The notes beneath the pieces are model-generated. The model was not told the DNA's origin. It ran no database searches and saw nothing but the letters and a program-made list of their open reading frames with translations. From assembly GCF_964340395.1 (NCBI RefSeq), contig NC_135553.1:24210449-24274448 (forward strand): a DNA stretch of 64,000 bases, given 5' to 3'. Source of the stretch: Glandiceps talaboti (lineage: Eukaryota; Hemichordata; Enteropneusta; Spengelidae). Each line of letters opens with the position of its first letter. Position 1 is the first letter of the stretch. Made by a program: the position numbers and the translations under genes. Shown piece by piece: positions 46,363 through 60,600 of this stretch.

Positions 46363-47744
46363 TAAGTTTTCCGTTGTCATAACAACAGCTGTCATTCAAA
46401 CAACTAAACAGTAATGAAAATTGAAAATCCCAAAATCTGAAGCAAAATTATAGGCTTTGCTTGAACATACTCAAATATTTTCTCAAGTATCATAATAATG
46501 ATTCATGTTCATCTAAAGGTCTCTGTATGTCATCACATTATCATAAGTTGTATATCTTAAATACCAAAATTTATATTTCAGATTACTGAGGACAATCTCC
46601 TATCAGAGACCAAATAATTGAATACAGAGATTATTTCTTTACCCTGATGAGCCTAGTGACTTGATGTTTACCACACCAATCACATTATTTCATTTCCTGA
46701 ATCAAACTATTAAAAATCTCTTTAAAACTCCAGCTATTTATACTGGTAAGGTGTAAAAAATATTGTGTGGTTCCGATTACATTCAATTTTAGAATAGGTG
46801 GGGTAGGTAGATTTTTTATTTCATTTTTTAATTTTTTTTTTCATACGTGAGTGTCTAGTTCAGGTAGTTGTGTTTTTCCATTGTTTTCCATATGGTCTAT
46901 GTGTTATTGGTTTCTTCCCATCGGATGTACAGCCATTACAGATTGGAAGAATAGTTTTACATTGTCTTTTTCAGTTGATGTCAGTTTCGTCATCCACTAT
47001 TTCTTGCAAGACTCCACATTTTCATGATTTTCTTCTTCTTTTTTCTCGAATATGTAAAAAAAAAAGTGTAGGGTCGGCGTGAAAAACTAGGTGGTGTCAG
47101 GTAACCGGAACCAAACAACTTTTTTTATTTGGCCTAACCTCCCATTTTATACACAAACTTAAAAAATTTTAATATAAGGAAAATAAAGACTTCATATGAA
47201 AACATTGTAATATCAAACTATTAACCATAAATATGTATTATATCTTTCCTATTGAAATATTAAAAATAAAAATTTTGACTTTTACAAAGCCTGTTTATTG
47301 CACACTACAAGGTGATAGTGAATATTTAGATGATAAATTGTGATATGAATATTTACTGTGAAGTAATTTAACAAATGAAATTTGATGAAATTTTACTATA
47401 AATGCCAATGATTGGTAAACGTTAAAGAACAAAGGTCAAATCCTTTCAAACAATAACATTATGTGTGATTCACAATTTTTGCTTTATAGGTCGGTATAAG
47501 CAGATCAAGGTATTGGCAAGTATGTTTATATTTTTTGTCTTCTTTTCCTGCACAATGAAGGATGTGTATTGGTGTACAACTACTTTAAGATCCACGTTTA
47601 TCAAGCAATGCAGTAGAAATACATACTGATATGCAAATATTTGAACACAGTTTAATCACATGTGACACAATTTTTTGGTGAATAAACAAGTCAAGGTTTC
47701 TGAAATAATATCAATTCTTGATATACCAGGGTATATTTGATTAA

Positions 47745-47990
47745 ATGTCAGCAAGAAATTGGCAGAAACTATAAGAAATTGGCATAAAATGTATAAGAAA
47801 TTCACAGAAACTATAAGAAATTGGCAGAAACTAGCGAATTTGGCAGAAACTCAACAAGAAATTGACACTAAGAAACTATGATAAATTGACTTTACAAATA
47901 ATCTCTGAAAATACAGTAACAAATTGACTGAAAATCTCCAAGAAATTGACAGAAACTCTGCATATTAACAGAAACTCTGTGAATAATTGA
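47745..47990. repeat. Degenerate tandem repeat AAGAAATTGGCAGAAACT
   Basis: About ten diverged copies of an 18-25 nt unit, all recognisable by AGAAATTG(G/A)C and AGAAACT. Confidence 0.8.
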
Positions 47991-48520
47991 GTGACTGCAA
48001 GCTTGTACAATACATGTAAATGAATAAACCTTTGCATGTGTTATAACAAGTAGTCATTAAACTGCTACGTGCGTGACTTACATCTCTATACATTATTGCT
48101 TTTTTCCCCTATTATTACACAAAATGTCAATCTATACATGTAATACATATTTGATATATTTTCCAACTGGAGAATACCATTCCAGTCATTTCATGACATC
48201 ACATCACATATATTTTGTGCAATTGCCAAGAAACACCAAATTGAAACTCTATTTATCTATCAGATTCTATGGGAAACATTGCCAGTTTTAACCTCTTTCC
48301 CCCTTTCTGTTACCATGGTTTCGAAACCTTACCAAACACAATGCTGATGGCATACTATTCTGACTAAATCTAGATTATGGATATCACTATTTCACAAGAA
48401 GATACACTGAATCACCCTTTCTGATATTTATGGTTTTGATAGCAGTGAGCATCATTTAAAATTAATCATATACTTAATAGGATCATTTTTTGTAATAACC
48501 TATTTTCTGATATTCATCTG

Positions 48521-48645
48521 TTACTTCTTCATTTCTTGGAGAACTTCATTGAATGTTTTCATAATGATGTCTACATGATGCTTCTGGAAAACTAATGTTG
48601 GTCTAAATCTTATAGTTTGTATGCCGCAGGTTCCCAATTGAACAC
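48521..48645 (-). CDS. ABAT: ABAT copy 2 exon 15, with stop
   Basis: Reads [20 protein letters not shown], then [20 protein letters not shown] and Lys-stop (48521-48523). Keeps the RFRP arginine. Confidence 0.97.
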
Positions 48646-51600
48646 CTGGAAAAAAAGAAAAGAAAATGTTATTATGTCTTTAAAAAAAGGAAACACTCAC
48701 TTGTCAATTACCAGATACTGAAAAGGAGATGAGAAGACTTTATACAATTCGTTTTTGATAAATACCAACAGATATGGCAAAATGGAGGTAAAAATGATAT
48801 GAAATGTCTTATTATCATATATCAAATTAGCATAATTATCATGTCATACATATATATTATATATATGACATGATAACTATGCTAGTTATACACACTTTGA
48901 ATTTGATCAAAATTGCATGTACATGAATTTGATCAAAATTGCATGTACACTTGTCATTGAAAAAGACATTTTTATTTTCTTTCTTTCCTAATTCTTCACA
49001 CAAAAAACATGTCATTGAAAAAATATATATCATCCACATCCAAGTGTGAAATATCATCTGAGATAGAAAACTGAAATGCTGCAATCTTCTTTATCAAACT
49101 ATTTAAACTGTTATACCTATCACCAGTTTATATTGTCTATAATCTACAACCTTGGTTCTTACCTTTGTCTCTCATATGAAACTTTACCTATCACCAGTTT
49201 ATACTAATTGTCTATAATCTACAACCTTGGTTCTTACCTTTGTCTCTCATATGAAACTTTACCTATCACCAGTTTATACTAATTGTCTATAAATTACAAC
49301 CTTGGTTCTTACCTTTGTCTCTCATATGAAACTTTACCTATAACCAGTTTATACTAATTGTCTATAAATTACAAGCTCGGTTCTTACCTTTGTCTCTCAT
49401 ATGAAACTTTACCTATCACCAGTTTATACTAATTGTCTATAAATTACAACCTTGGTTCTTACCTTTGTCTCTCATATGAAACTTTACCTATAACCAGTTT
49501 ATACTAATTGTCTATAAATTACAAGCTCGGTTCTTACCTTTGTCTCTCATATGAAACTTTACCTATCACCAGTTTATACTAATTGTCTATAAATTACAAG
49601 CTCGGTTCTTACCTTTGTCTCTCATATGAAACTTTACCTATAACCAGTTTATACTAATTGTCTATAAATTACAAGCTCGGTTCTTACCTTTGTCTCTCAT
49701 ATGAAACTTTACCTATAACCAGTTTATACTAATTGTCTATAAATTACAAGCTCGGTTCTTACCTTTGTCTCTCATATGAAACTTTACCTATCACCAGTTT
49801 ATACTAATTGTCTATAAATTACAACCTTGGTTCTTACCTTTGTCTCTCATATGAAACTTTACCTATAACCAGTTTATACTAATTGTCTATAAATTACAAG
49901 CTCGGTTCTTACCTTTGTCTCTCATATGAAACTTTACCTATCACCAGTTTATACTAATTGTCTATAATCTACAACCTTGGTTCTTACCTTTGTCTCTCAT
50001 ATGAAACTTTACCTATCACCAGTTTATACTAATTGTCTATAAATTACAAGCTCGGTTCTTACCTTTGTCTCTCATATGAAACTTTACCTATCACCAGTTT
50101 ATACTAATTGTCTATAAATTACAACCTTGGTTCTTACCTTTGTCTCTCATATGAAACTTTACCTATCACCAGTTTATACTGTCTATAATCTACAAGCTTG
50201 GTTCTTACCTTTGTCTCTCATCTGTTGCAAGATTGTCTGCACGGTTTGTGGATCTTTGGCATCAACAGCACACATAGTACCAACCCCACGGGCATTAGTC
50301 AACAAATCAGGATAATTACTCTGAAATATGAAATACGTTGATTGAGAAAACTAAAGATAATGTTCAAATACTTGAAAATAATAACTTATGTGAATAAATC
50401 ATATCACGATTTGCGTAAGAGTTTTCAAGTAACATACCTAATTTGACGTTAAAAAAATTCAAAAGATTATATGGAAATACTAATGAATATCTTTATCCTT
50501 GTTTTCAATTTTTGAGTTAAATCAATTGACAAAAAATCATAATTTAACTTCTTACTGTAGAGTATATTTGTCAATGGTTGAAATTCAAATACACCAACAG
50601 TTTTATAATCAAAATGTGAAATGATTATTTACAGTTTTTTGGCGCACCAATATGATACTCAGGCAATTTATGCCATCAAGCCAATATCAATGTTTAAGGG
50701 ACAAAACAGGAAACAAAGACTACCATGTCACATTGGCCTTAAACTCTACTGTTTAACACTGATGTCAATAAAAGCTTCATTTTGTCTGAGACCCAAAATG
50801 AGAAGGATAGGTGACAGACTAGTCTATATCTCAAATACTGATTACCTGTAACTGTACAAGTCTTTCCCGCAAGTAGTTCCCTGTTTCCTCACTGTTCTGT
50901 AGTAAATTTTGTTTTTGTATCGTTTCCACTACTTTCTCTAGCATCACCACCTTTCCTGGATCACCCATCCATGTATTGAATATCCGATAACCCTAGAAGA
51001 AAAGTGATAATAAAACTTAGTGATAATAAAACTTAAAGAAATTCAAAAAAAAATTAACTAAAAAAATGAAGCATTTCTTGATCATGTGACACAAAATGAT
51101 AAGTTTTAATTATTTATTTTTTAAAATAGGACAAATGAAGTCAGTTTATTGATAAATCTGAAAGATGCACTTGCTTTAACGGGAACATTTTTTTAAATTT
51201 CTTATAAAACACATAATGGTTTACTCGTAATATTGTACACCCTCAGCAGTACTGAATCACCTTTGGATAAATGTATTTGTTCAACTGTGCACATAATATG
51301 GTAAATGAAACCCAAAAAAGTTGATTTTTTAATCCAACCAAAAATCAGCACAACCAATATAATCACAATTCCCGCTTGTTACACTACTTCTAATCAATAT
51401 GTATAATGTATAGTTATTGTTTTTTTAACAATTTCCGTGAATATATTGTTAGTTGTCATATTGAAAAAATAATATGCCAGTTGTAGCTAGTGTAGGTCTA
51501 AAATATGCACACTATTGGTACTTTAAGAGAGAGTCTAGTTTGATATCAAGTTATTATGTTATGCAAATCATGGTTACATCTCTCCATTGAAAATCAATCT

Positions 51601-54600
51601 CATACAAAATCTGAAAGCGGAAACATCTCAAATTGATTTTAATTTTTGTGTGTGCAGTGTATTGATTTGTCATTTTTCACATTCTGTTGAATAGTAATTC
51701 TTCTCTTACAAATGTAAAGGTCTTCTTAATGAGAGTTTTGAGATAATTCCTGCACAAGAATTGATAGAAATACATATTTGGAGATGACAGACAAAGAAGA
51801 AAGTAATCTATTTCAATCTATGTTGTCACCACAACTTGTTTTCTCTAAATTTTTCATTTTATTGTTCAAAAGAAAAAATGGCGACATCTAGCTCAGAACC
51901 AATTGATATATTCCTTTTCATATATTCCCAAAACAATAGGTTTCTCTATCATTTTCATTTCATTTTACACTTTAAACAGATATTAACATTTCCTTACTTC
52001 ATCTACAGCCAGTTCATCAGTGTAGTATATTCCACCAGTTAACATTTTCTTGCTGAAGCTCACAACATCTGGGGGTTTAGGTAGATTCCAGTGTTCATGT
52101 GCCCAGAATTTACCAGTCACACCACACCCTGTCTGCACTTCATCAACAATAAATGCCATACCATACTGTAGAGAAAGAAAAATTTCCATATGAAATTAAA
52201 TACAGTCATGTTCATATCTAGAGACAGCTAAGCATGACACCTGTCATGTAGAATTTAATTAAATGTACCTTTACATAATTTGCAAAATGACTCTACAAAA
52301 ATTATACTTAATAAATAATTCTGATATATCTTGGCAAATGGTATTGTCAATTCGGTAACATTTATACAAAGACACAGTATATGATGTGTGTAAGTGAAGT
52401 TAATTATATCTATGTAATTTACAACTCTCTACTAATTTTTAATATCATTTAATCAGACTGATATTATCGAGGCCTTATTAAAATTTACACAAAAGTCTGA
52501 AATGAAGAACATAAGTAATGAGAATATTTGCTCCAATTTGTTTAAACGTTAATTCAAAAAGGAACTAATGTTGCATCTAAGTTTTGACTAAAAGTGGAAG
52601 AGCTATATAAAATGTACTGCTATTGTTAATAGGATATTATTTTTTGAAATGAACCAAGAACATTATTTCATTCTAAAAACTAGAATGTTCTACCTTCTGG
52701 AACAAAATATATTTTATACTCCAAAACACATGATACATTTGAGTGAAGTGCCGCTTTTTAGACTGCAGTACAATTGTGTGTCCAACTCATGAAAAAAAGG
52801 CAAGAGTGTGAGGGAGGGGAGACAACATAGAGACAAGCTGCTCATTAAACTATTGAAGTGAATTGAAGAAATAGTTGAAGACCTACAAATCAGTTAACCC
52901 AAACAGAAACCATTTTAAAAGGTGAAGCAATTCAAATCTAAGTCTTTTCTAATTGCAATATCTACCTTAACCTAACCTTTACCTAACTCTTGACAAATCT
53001 TTTGCAACATGACGAATTAAAAAATACCGCCAATGGCGTTGTAGCACAACTGTAGTTTTTAAAAATGTTTATTCATATGCTAGTCCATGCTAACAATAGG
53101 TGTTTATTTGCTGAATAACTATCCAGTTGCCTATCCAACCATGTTGCTATCTTTACGATAAATGCTATCATTTGGCTGTTGCTATGGGCGTGGTCATGTT
53201 GTTAGATATATTTGCATACATTTGTGTATGGTTTTGTTCACTTTTGTATGAATTCCTGATATTGTCTTTGCAATATACGTGATCATTTGGCTGTTGCTAT
53301 GGGCGTGGTCTTGTTGCTAGGAAAATTTACATACATTTTTTGAATGTTTATTCAATTGTCTATTAAACCCTGTTGTTATCTTTGTGAAATACACCACCGT
53401 TTGGCTGTTGCTATGGGCGTGGTCATGGTTACTAGGGTATTTGCATACATTTTTTGAATGTTTATTCATCTGTCTTTCTATTCCTGTTGTTATCTTTGCA
53501 ATATACGTGATTATTTGGCTGTTGTTATGGGCGTGGTCTTGTTGCTATGCAAATTTACATACATTTTTTGGATGTTTATTCAATTATCTATTAAACCCTG
53601 TTGTTATCTTTGTGAAATACACCACCGTTTGGCTGTTGCTATGGGCGTGGTCATGGTTGCTAGGATATTTGCATACATTTTTTGAATGTTTACTCACTTG
53701 CTTACCAGATGATGTTGTTATTTGACCAAAATATACTGCCATTTGGTTGTTGCTAAAGGGCGTGGTCATGGTCGCTAGGGCCAATTTTGTCAAAATGTTT
53801 TTAAGAAAATCTGCAGAATAACAGTTTCAGAAACATCTCACCAAGTTTCAGACTAATTGACCAAGTACTTTTTGAGATATAAGTTTTTGACCAAAAATGA
53901 ACATTTTTACACCTAATTTGCATATCACTCATGGAATCATGGTATGCTTAATATTTCTTCGTCCATACATCCCTAGATACATTCCCATTAAATTTCAGCC
54001 CAATCTGCTCAGTAGTTTTAGAATTATAGATTTTTAACCAAAAAGACACATTTTTAGCCCTAATTTGCATATCACTGATGGAATCATCCCGTCATGAACA
54101 AATCTTACTTTACACCCCCTTAAGAATGTTCCCACCAAATTTCGCACCAATCTGCCCAGTAGTTTCTGAGTTTAAGTTTTTTGACCAAAAATCACATTTT
54201 TTGACCCAAATCACACACCTGTGATGCGATCATTTTGATTTGAACAATTTCCCAACTAGACACCCAAAGTAATGGACCCACCAAATATCGTGGCAATCGG
54301 TTCAGCGGTTTTTGACTTTAAGTTGTTTACACACACACACACACACATCCACACACACACACACACACACACAGACAGACAGACATACGCCGGGCGATCC
54401 CTATAGCACTACTGAACAAGTTCAGTTGTGCTAAAAAAAAAATAGTGAAAATCTAAAACTTGCATACCCCTTGGCATGTACGTTTCTTTAAAATTGTATT
54501 GAAGACTTTAAAAATATGAGAGAATAGTTGGCTTACCTCTTGACAAATCTTTTGCAGTGAATGGAAGAATTCATTAGATGCATGGTTATCCCCACCTTCT

Positions 54601-57600
54601 GCCTGGATTGGTTCAATTATGACACCTGCCACGTTGTTGCCTCTGGAATTATACTGCTCAACTAACTGTCGTACCTGAATGAGCAAATTAAAAACAGCAA
54701 AGACAGAGTGTTATATTGTATTAAATTCCTACCAGATGATTGCAAAATGGTAATAAATTTAATTTGTCTGAAATCATACATTTTGTAAACAGTTGAATTT
54801 TCTTGAAATATATGAATTTATCAAACATACAAATTGATGTTATGAGCCCTGGGGGAAAATTAGTTTATCTTATATCCAAGATATTATTACAGAATTTCAG
54901 CCATTTTGTTATTCCTCCCATCTTGTAAAAGTTATGAAGGAAGTGCAAGATGACGAGTCTTAATGTACTGTTTGCAATTATCATTTTCATTCTTTAATTC
55001 ATTCATAATTATACAAGTACCGGTAGGCAGAGAAGTAGTTATCAAGACATCACAGATATTCTTTGTAGTAAATTTCATAAAATAAAACATATCTCTTACC
55101 CCTAAACAGACATTGTTTATGCACAGAGTTTTAATCATAAACCTTTACCTTATCTAAGCATCTCTGTTCCTCAGCTCTGTTCTCTTCAACATATTTATCA
55201 AGGGGATATTTTAGTGTTGGAAAAGTGGCAATTGGCCAATCAAATGAAGGAAGATCCAATTTATGAATTGCTTTGGAATGTGTACATGACAGAGCACCTG
55301 TAGAAAGGACAGACTTGTCAAGAATTGTAAAGAAAACTTTCTCATATCAAAATGTGGCACTTTTCTAAAGAAAATACATAATTATACAAAATATACTTAA
55401 TAATTCAAGCTCCATTGAGAACTACTATCAAGTAATCCGTCCATTGTACTTTTTTATTCTCTTTTAAATGGGAATGCCACTCCAGGATATATAGAATTAT
55501 GTATATTCATAAACTATGGGTTTCGGAGAGTCAATTCATGATTTCATATCAGTTACATAAATGGGTATTCTTCTAAAGGTAATAAGTACTTAGGAGTCAT
55601 GAATATTCAGTGTGCATCTAATAAATATGTATGTCTGATATTAAAGTCCCATAATGCAACAGTGTCTCAGTGTGAGAACAATAGAGGTGAAATACAGTTT
55701 CAATTTGGTGTTTCTTTGCAATTGTGCAAAATGTATGTGATTTGAAATCATGAAATTATTCTCCAGAACTCAAAGTTTATTAAAATACCTCTATTTCTTA
55801 GAGTGGCATGCCCCTTTAAACTATTGTCACTTCATTGATATTTGGTAGTATTATAACAATCAAATTGCCTGTTGCTTATTATAAAAGGAATTGAAATGAC
55901 TGTTTTCAAACATCATACCGTAAGTGCGGCCATGAAATCCCCTGTCAAATGATAGTATTGTATATGGAGGACTGCCTGGGCTCTGCAATGGAAAACATAG
56001 TCATGGTAAATGATAGATTAAAAAATTATCTGTTTGAGTGCTGACAATACCATGAGAAAAAATTAATCTTCGTCTAAGTTATTCATTTGTAGCAAAAGTT
56101 AACAATTGATAAGACGACATCTTGTGTATTCACTGTTGAATACTTTATTTTAGTGTGTTGTTTTCTGAAATGTATAAAATGCATGGAACTGGGGATGTAG
56201 CTGTTTTTAAAAGTAGCAGATACAATTAGGGAAAGAATGCAGTAAAATCTATGAGGGAGACTCATGAATATGCTAAACAGTGGATAATGTTGAACCTGAA
56301 AAGGTAGCAGGCAAAACATTGTAGAGTTAGGCAGTTGTTCTTGCTGGCTACCAGCCCATTTCTACATCCATGGAAACTCTTCACTGATTCAAATTTATTC
56401 AGTATTGTGCATAATTAAGTGAATGTACACTGAGAAAATTCATGACACTGTTCATCATTTGATTTATTCAATATTGTATATACTAAAGAGGGTGTATACT
56501 GTGAGATATTTGTTGATGGCATTTCTGTACTGTACTTCACTGTAAGTGCTATGAGCTATAATGCTGATGTTGTTGTACAAGATGAATTTTAAATACCTGA
56601 TTAGCTAAACATGATTGTGTCTCTTCCTGGGTTGGTACTGCACCACCACGTTGCTTTTTCTGAAATACAACAAACGATACATTACTACAAGTTAAAACTA
56701 AATATTCAGATATTAGACCATAAACAAATTGGAAAAAATGACATTTTTCAGCTCTTTCAAAGAATGGCAGATCATTGTGTTTTGAAACTTTATGGAAATT
56801 TCCATGACTTAAGTCACTACTGTTCATGTGATAATATCTCCTGAATGATCATTTTTCATGTGAATATATAAATCATTTTTTTTAAAATGATTTATTAGGT
56901 ATTTAAGATAAGCATTTCAATGGAAATGCAACAAATGTGACAAAACCCTTGTGTAGTCTAATACCTTAATGTAAATATTGTAAAAGTTTTCACAGCAATC
57001 TTATAAAATCTCATTTTCAAATCTTGTCACTCGTACATGGTTAGTTTTGGTGATTTATTACACTGCTAAATACCTTTGTTTACTTCATGGTTATTTTGAT
57101 GTAGATGTTAACAGATGGCATATACTTACCCTGTACCAAATAAAGGCATGTTTAGTAGCATTTTCCACAGAACATGCACCACATGCCAGGGTTTGTACTC
57201 TTCTCATACCAGGTGGTGCAATCTGCAGAGTGGACGAATAAAGGAATGTTACAGGAATATCAAAAGAATAACAAGTATTAAGCAAGATGCATAGATAACC
57301 CCAATCACACTCTAGCTCTTATCTCAAAGAAAGGAGACCTTGTAGTCTAGAGGTTATCCATGGCTTTGGATATGTCTCCATGTCTAGAGGAATCAGAAGT
57401 CATGAACCAAAAGTTGATCATGCAATTGAGAAAGCCCCCAATTCTTAGAATGACATAAACAGTGGACAAGTGTTCTGATATGATAAATGTACCATATGTG
57501 GACATAATGTAAATGCCCTAATAAACACTAACTTATCATTGGGCAGAATTCTTTGATTAATTAACACACGCATGATGTTAATTGCTGTGTGGGTGGCTTT

Positions 57601-60600
57601 GTTCAAATATGAAATTTTATCTCAGCTCCTAATTCCTCTAGACATGGAGAAGGATTCAAAGTCATGGATAGCCTCTAGACTACTTTTCCTGTAGCTCAGA
57701 GGAATGATGAGATTAGATTATATTGATGCTTTCTTTACTTTTTCAAATTTACAATTTACAAATTCATCCCAGAATATTGTGTCTATGGGAGTTACAACAT
57801 TGCTGAATATAAAATACTTCAGATGCATGTGACAAACTTTCTCCTTGATCTTCTTGTTTTGGACAGAGTACAATCACATACAGTATTACAGTAATGCTGG
57901 AAACCATGTTGGTCAACAGAGGATTTTCATAATTGATTTGTTTAAAGATAGGTATACTTACAGATAGTAATGCCTTGTCCATCCTTTCTGGAAAGTCATA
58001 ACTCGGAAAACAACCCAAAGCTGGTCGGTTTACAAATGTGCTCTGGTTGGGAAAAGACAAATAGTTTAATTGATAGTCTACAACACATATTAGTCACTTT
58101 TACAATTATTTTATAAAATCTCTTTTCTTGATTCCATATACAAATCGTTTGTGTTAAAGTAATACATAGTTAATGATAAAAATAAAATGTAATCCTCCAG
58201 AGCGCTGCTAAAAATTACTACCTTTGACACGGATCAATAGCGACACAACGACCCTTTATATATTAACATATAGGGTTAAAGTATTCACATTGCAACCTCT
58301 ATCCTAACAGGTGCCACAATTATACAGCTGGGTTGACTGGGCACCATTGTGGTTCAAATCTTGCCCAAGGACTTTAGCCATTTAGAAACAAACAGCAATG
58401 GCAAGACAAGAACCTTCAACCTGCAGATTCCAAGCTGACCACTCTAACCATTCAACCATCACAATCCACATGTATTCTACAGAACCTACCTAATTCTCAA
58501 AACTTACCAAATTTGTCGGATCTTGTACAGCTTCAATAAGAGCTGGGTGATTATAACCTGGTAGTGAAGAGAAAAAAATATTCCTCTAAAATATTTAGAA
58601 TGCTATAAGGCAGACTGATACTCAGAAGAAAGTTTGTGATTTGTAGCAAAGGTAATAAACTATACGTTTCCACCCTTGGATCTGTCTCAGTTCTATTTAG
58701 GACCAAAGCTCTACATTGAATTAAGTAGTTTGTGGTTTAAGCTATACCCTTTCACTGCATACTAATACTACAATGCTGAAATATAGTCTTATTTTTGTTC
58801 AAATAGACCAGACTACTTTCAGCAAAATTTACAAAACTCTGACAATACTTGCTCTTAAGATTATCAAGGATATGTACTACAATAGCACGTTTGTATTTAG
58901 TATAATAAAAGTGTTACGTTCCACAGTACTGTTCTGTTTGGTGGATATGTCATCGCAAATGATTAGGAGACAATGAAGAGGTCTATTATTGAATCCTTAC
59001 TGGAAAATCATCATTTTGCTTGAGCAATGTACTAAAGAAATAACGAAATGGCAAAATTCAAACTGTAACTTCAAAATAAAACAGTCAGATAGTTAGTCTT
59101 CAGGTAGTTGACTTTTTACTGTATATTATATTGAATCTAGATTTTGATGGAAATTCTTTGATGTCAGGAATTTCCTTTTTGCCCTGCACTAGTCGTTCTT
59201 TTCACGTTTCCACTTCATACTCAGGACTTGTTCATCTACTTAACAAGCCATAACGGTACAATCAATAGTTTTGTCATACCCAATGGAACTGAAGCAATCT
59301 GTGTGTAGACATCCAACATCCGATTACCATCAGCATCCACAAGGTAATTGCCTCTACTTTGGTTGTAATCACAGAAAAATGCAATATGGCCGACATTCTG
59401 AGAATGGAACAGAATACACAAATACAACATAAATCAATAGTGAATATACAACAGATTCATGCACTGAACATCATCAACATATCAACTACTACTAGTATTC
59501 CAACATTATGTGGCTAATGATTGGATTACCTTGTACTTACTTGTGTACAAACAAATACCCCCTAGGGAGAAAGAGGATTAAAAATGTTAAACAATAAAAA
59601 CTTTGGGTGCCACTTTATCATTAAAACAGTATAAAAAATTTCATGATTTCCCAATCTATGATTAATTACATTTTATCAGCACCGATATATAAATCACTTC
59701 TCTGTGGTTCCCTCCAAAATAATAACATCATACATTTCCATATTGTGTGAATTATTACCTTCTTGTTAATAAGGCTATGCACTGAATACTTTCCTATGTC
59801 ATATTTTTGTTTTCTTTCAAGCATAACTGGTTGTCTTCAGTTCTCTATTTTATCATCAACCTATATTTGCATGTACAGTGTATATAAATATTTTCCAAAT
59901 CACTGAATATTCACCTATCCCCTACACCACCTTTTAACTTCCAAACCATTCAGATAATTCGTACTGGCCTTTTTCATACTTAACTACAATTCTGTGCCAA
60001 GTAATTTTCCAGTCAATTTCACTCTGCTCATTTTCACAAACATTCCAAGCAATTGGTGAAATGGCAAAGATGAGTTCAATTTATTTCTCTTCCTCTATTT
60101 ATTCTTTTCTAAAGCTACATCCTTACTATCACAAACACACAAATTGACACACACATATAAACACACACACACTCATACATTGCTTTTGTATGTACGTAAG
60201 GCATTCTGTGTATGCATTTAATATCTATTTAACTACTTATTTTGTTGTTGTCATTTTTAATGTTTTAATCGATGCCTCTGAGAAGGCAAGATTTTATAAA
60301 AAAATAAAGGACAAACACACACAAATAATCAGACATCAGTTATATTTCAACAGATAGAGCTCAACTGTTAGATACATCACATTGCTCTGTCCTCACTCAT
60401 TGACCGCTGTGTGAGAGCATACCTTACACACTACTGATAGAGCTAGAAGCATTTGTAATTTTTAAGGAATTATAATATGTGAAAATAAATGATTCATTCG
60501 TTAACGACACAATGACCACACAAAACAAAAATTATTAATTTATAAATGAGATGTTAACTTGACTGCAATTGATGCGACCACACTGAGTGGTATCAAATGA

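Larger units (their letters stand above)
41141..48520. other. Intergenic region between the two converging ABAT genes
   Basis: No gene recognised on either strand. Contains C12 at 45238-45249, a diverged relative of the intron 14 element (43636-43700), the second copy of the 13926 repeat (46265-46362), and a degenerate short tandem repeat (47745-47990). The 3' UTR of ABAT copy 2 should occupy its right end; I found no canonical signal on the minus strand in the first 500 bp. Confidence 0.7.
52166..54536 (-). other. ABAT copy 2 intron 11 (2.4 kb)
   Basis: Contains a copy of the last 20 nt of exon 11 (52987-53006) and repeat element B (53007-54442). The stretch 52170-52985 is anonymous. Confidence 0.8.
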
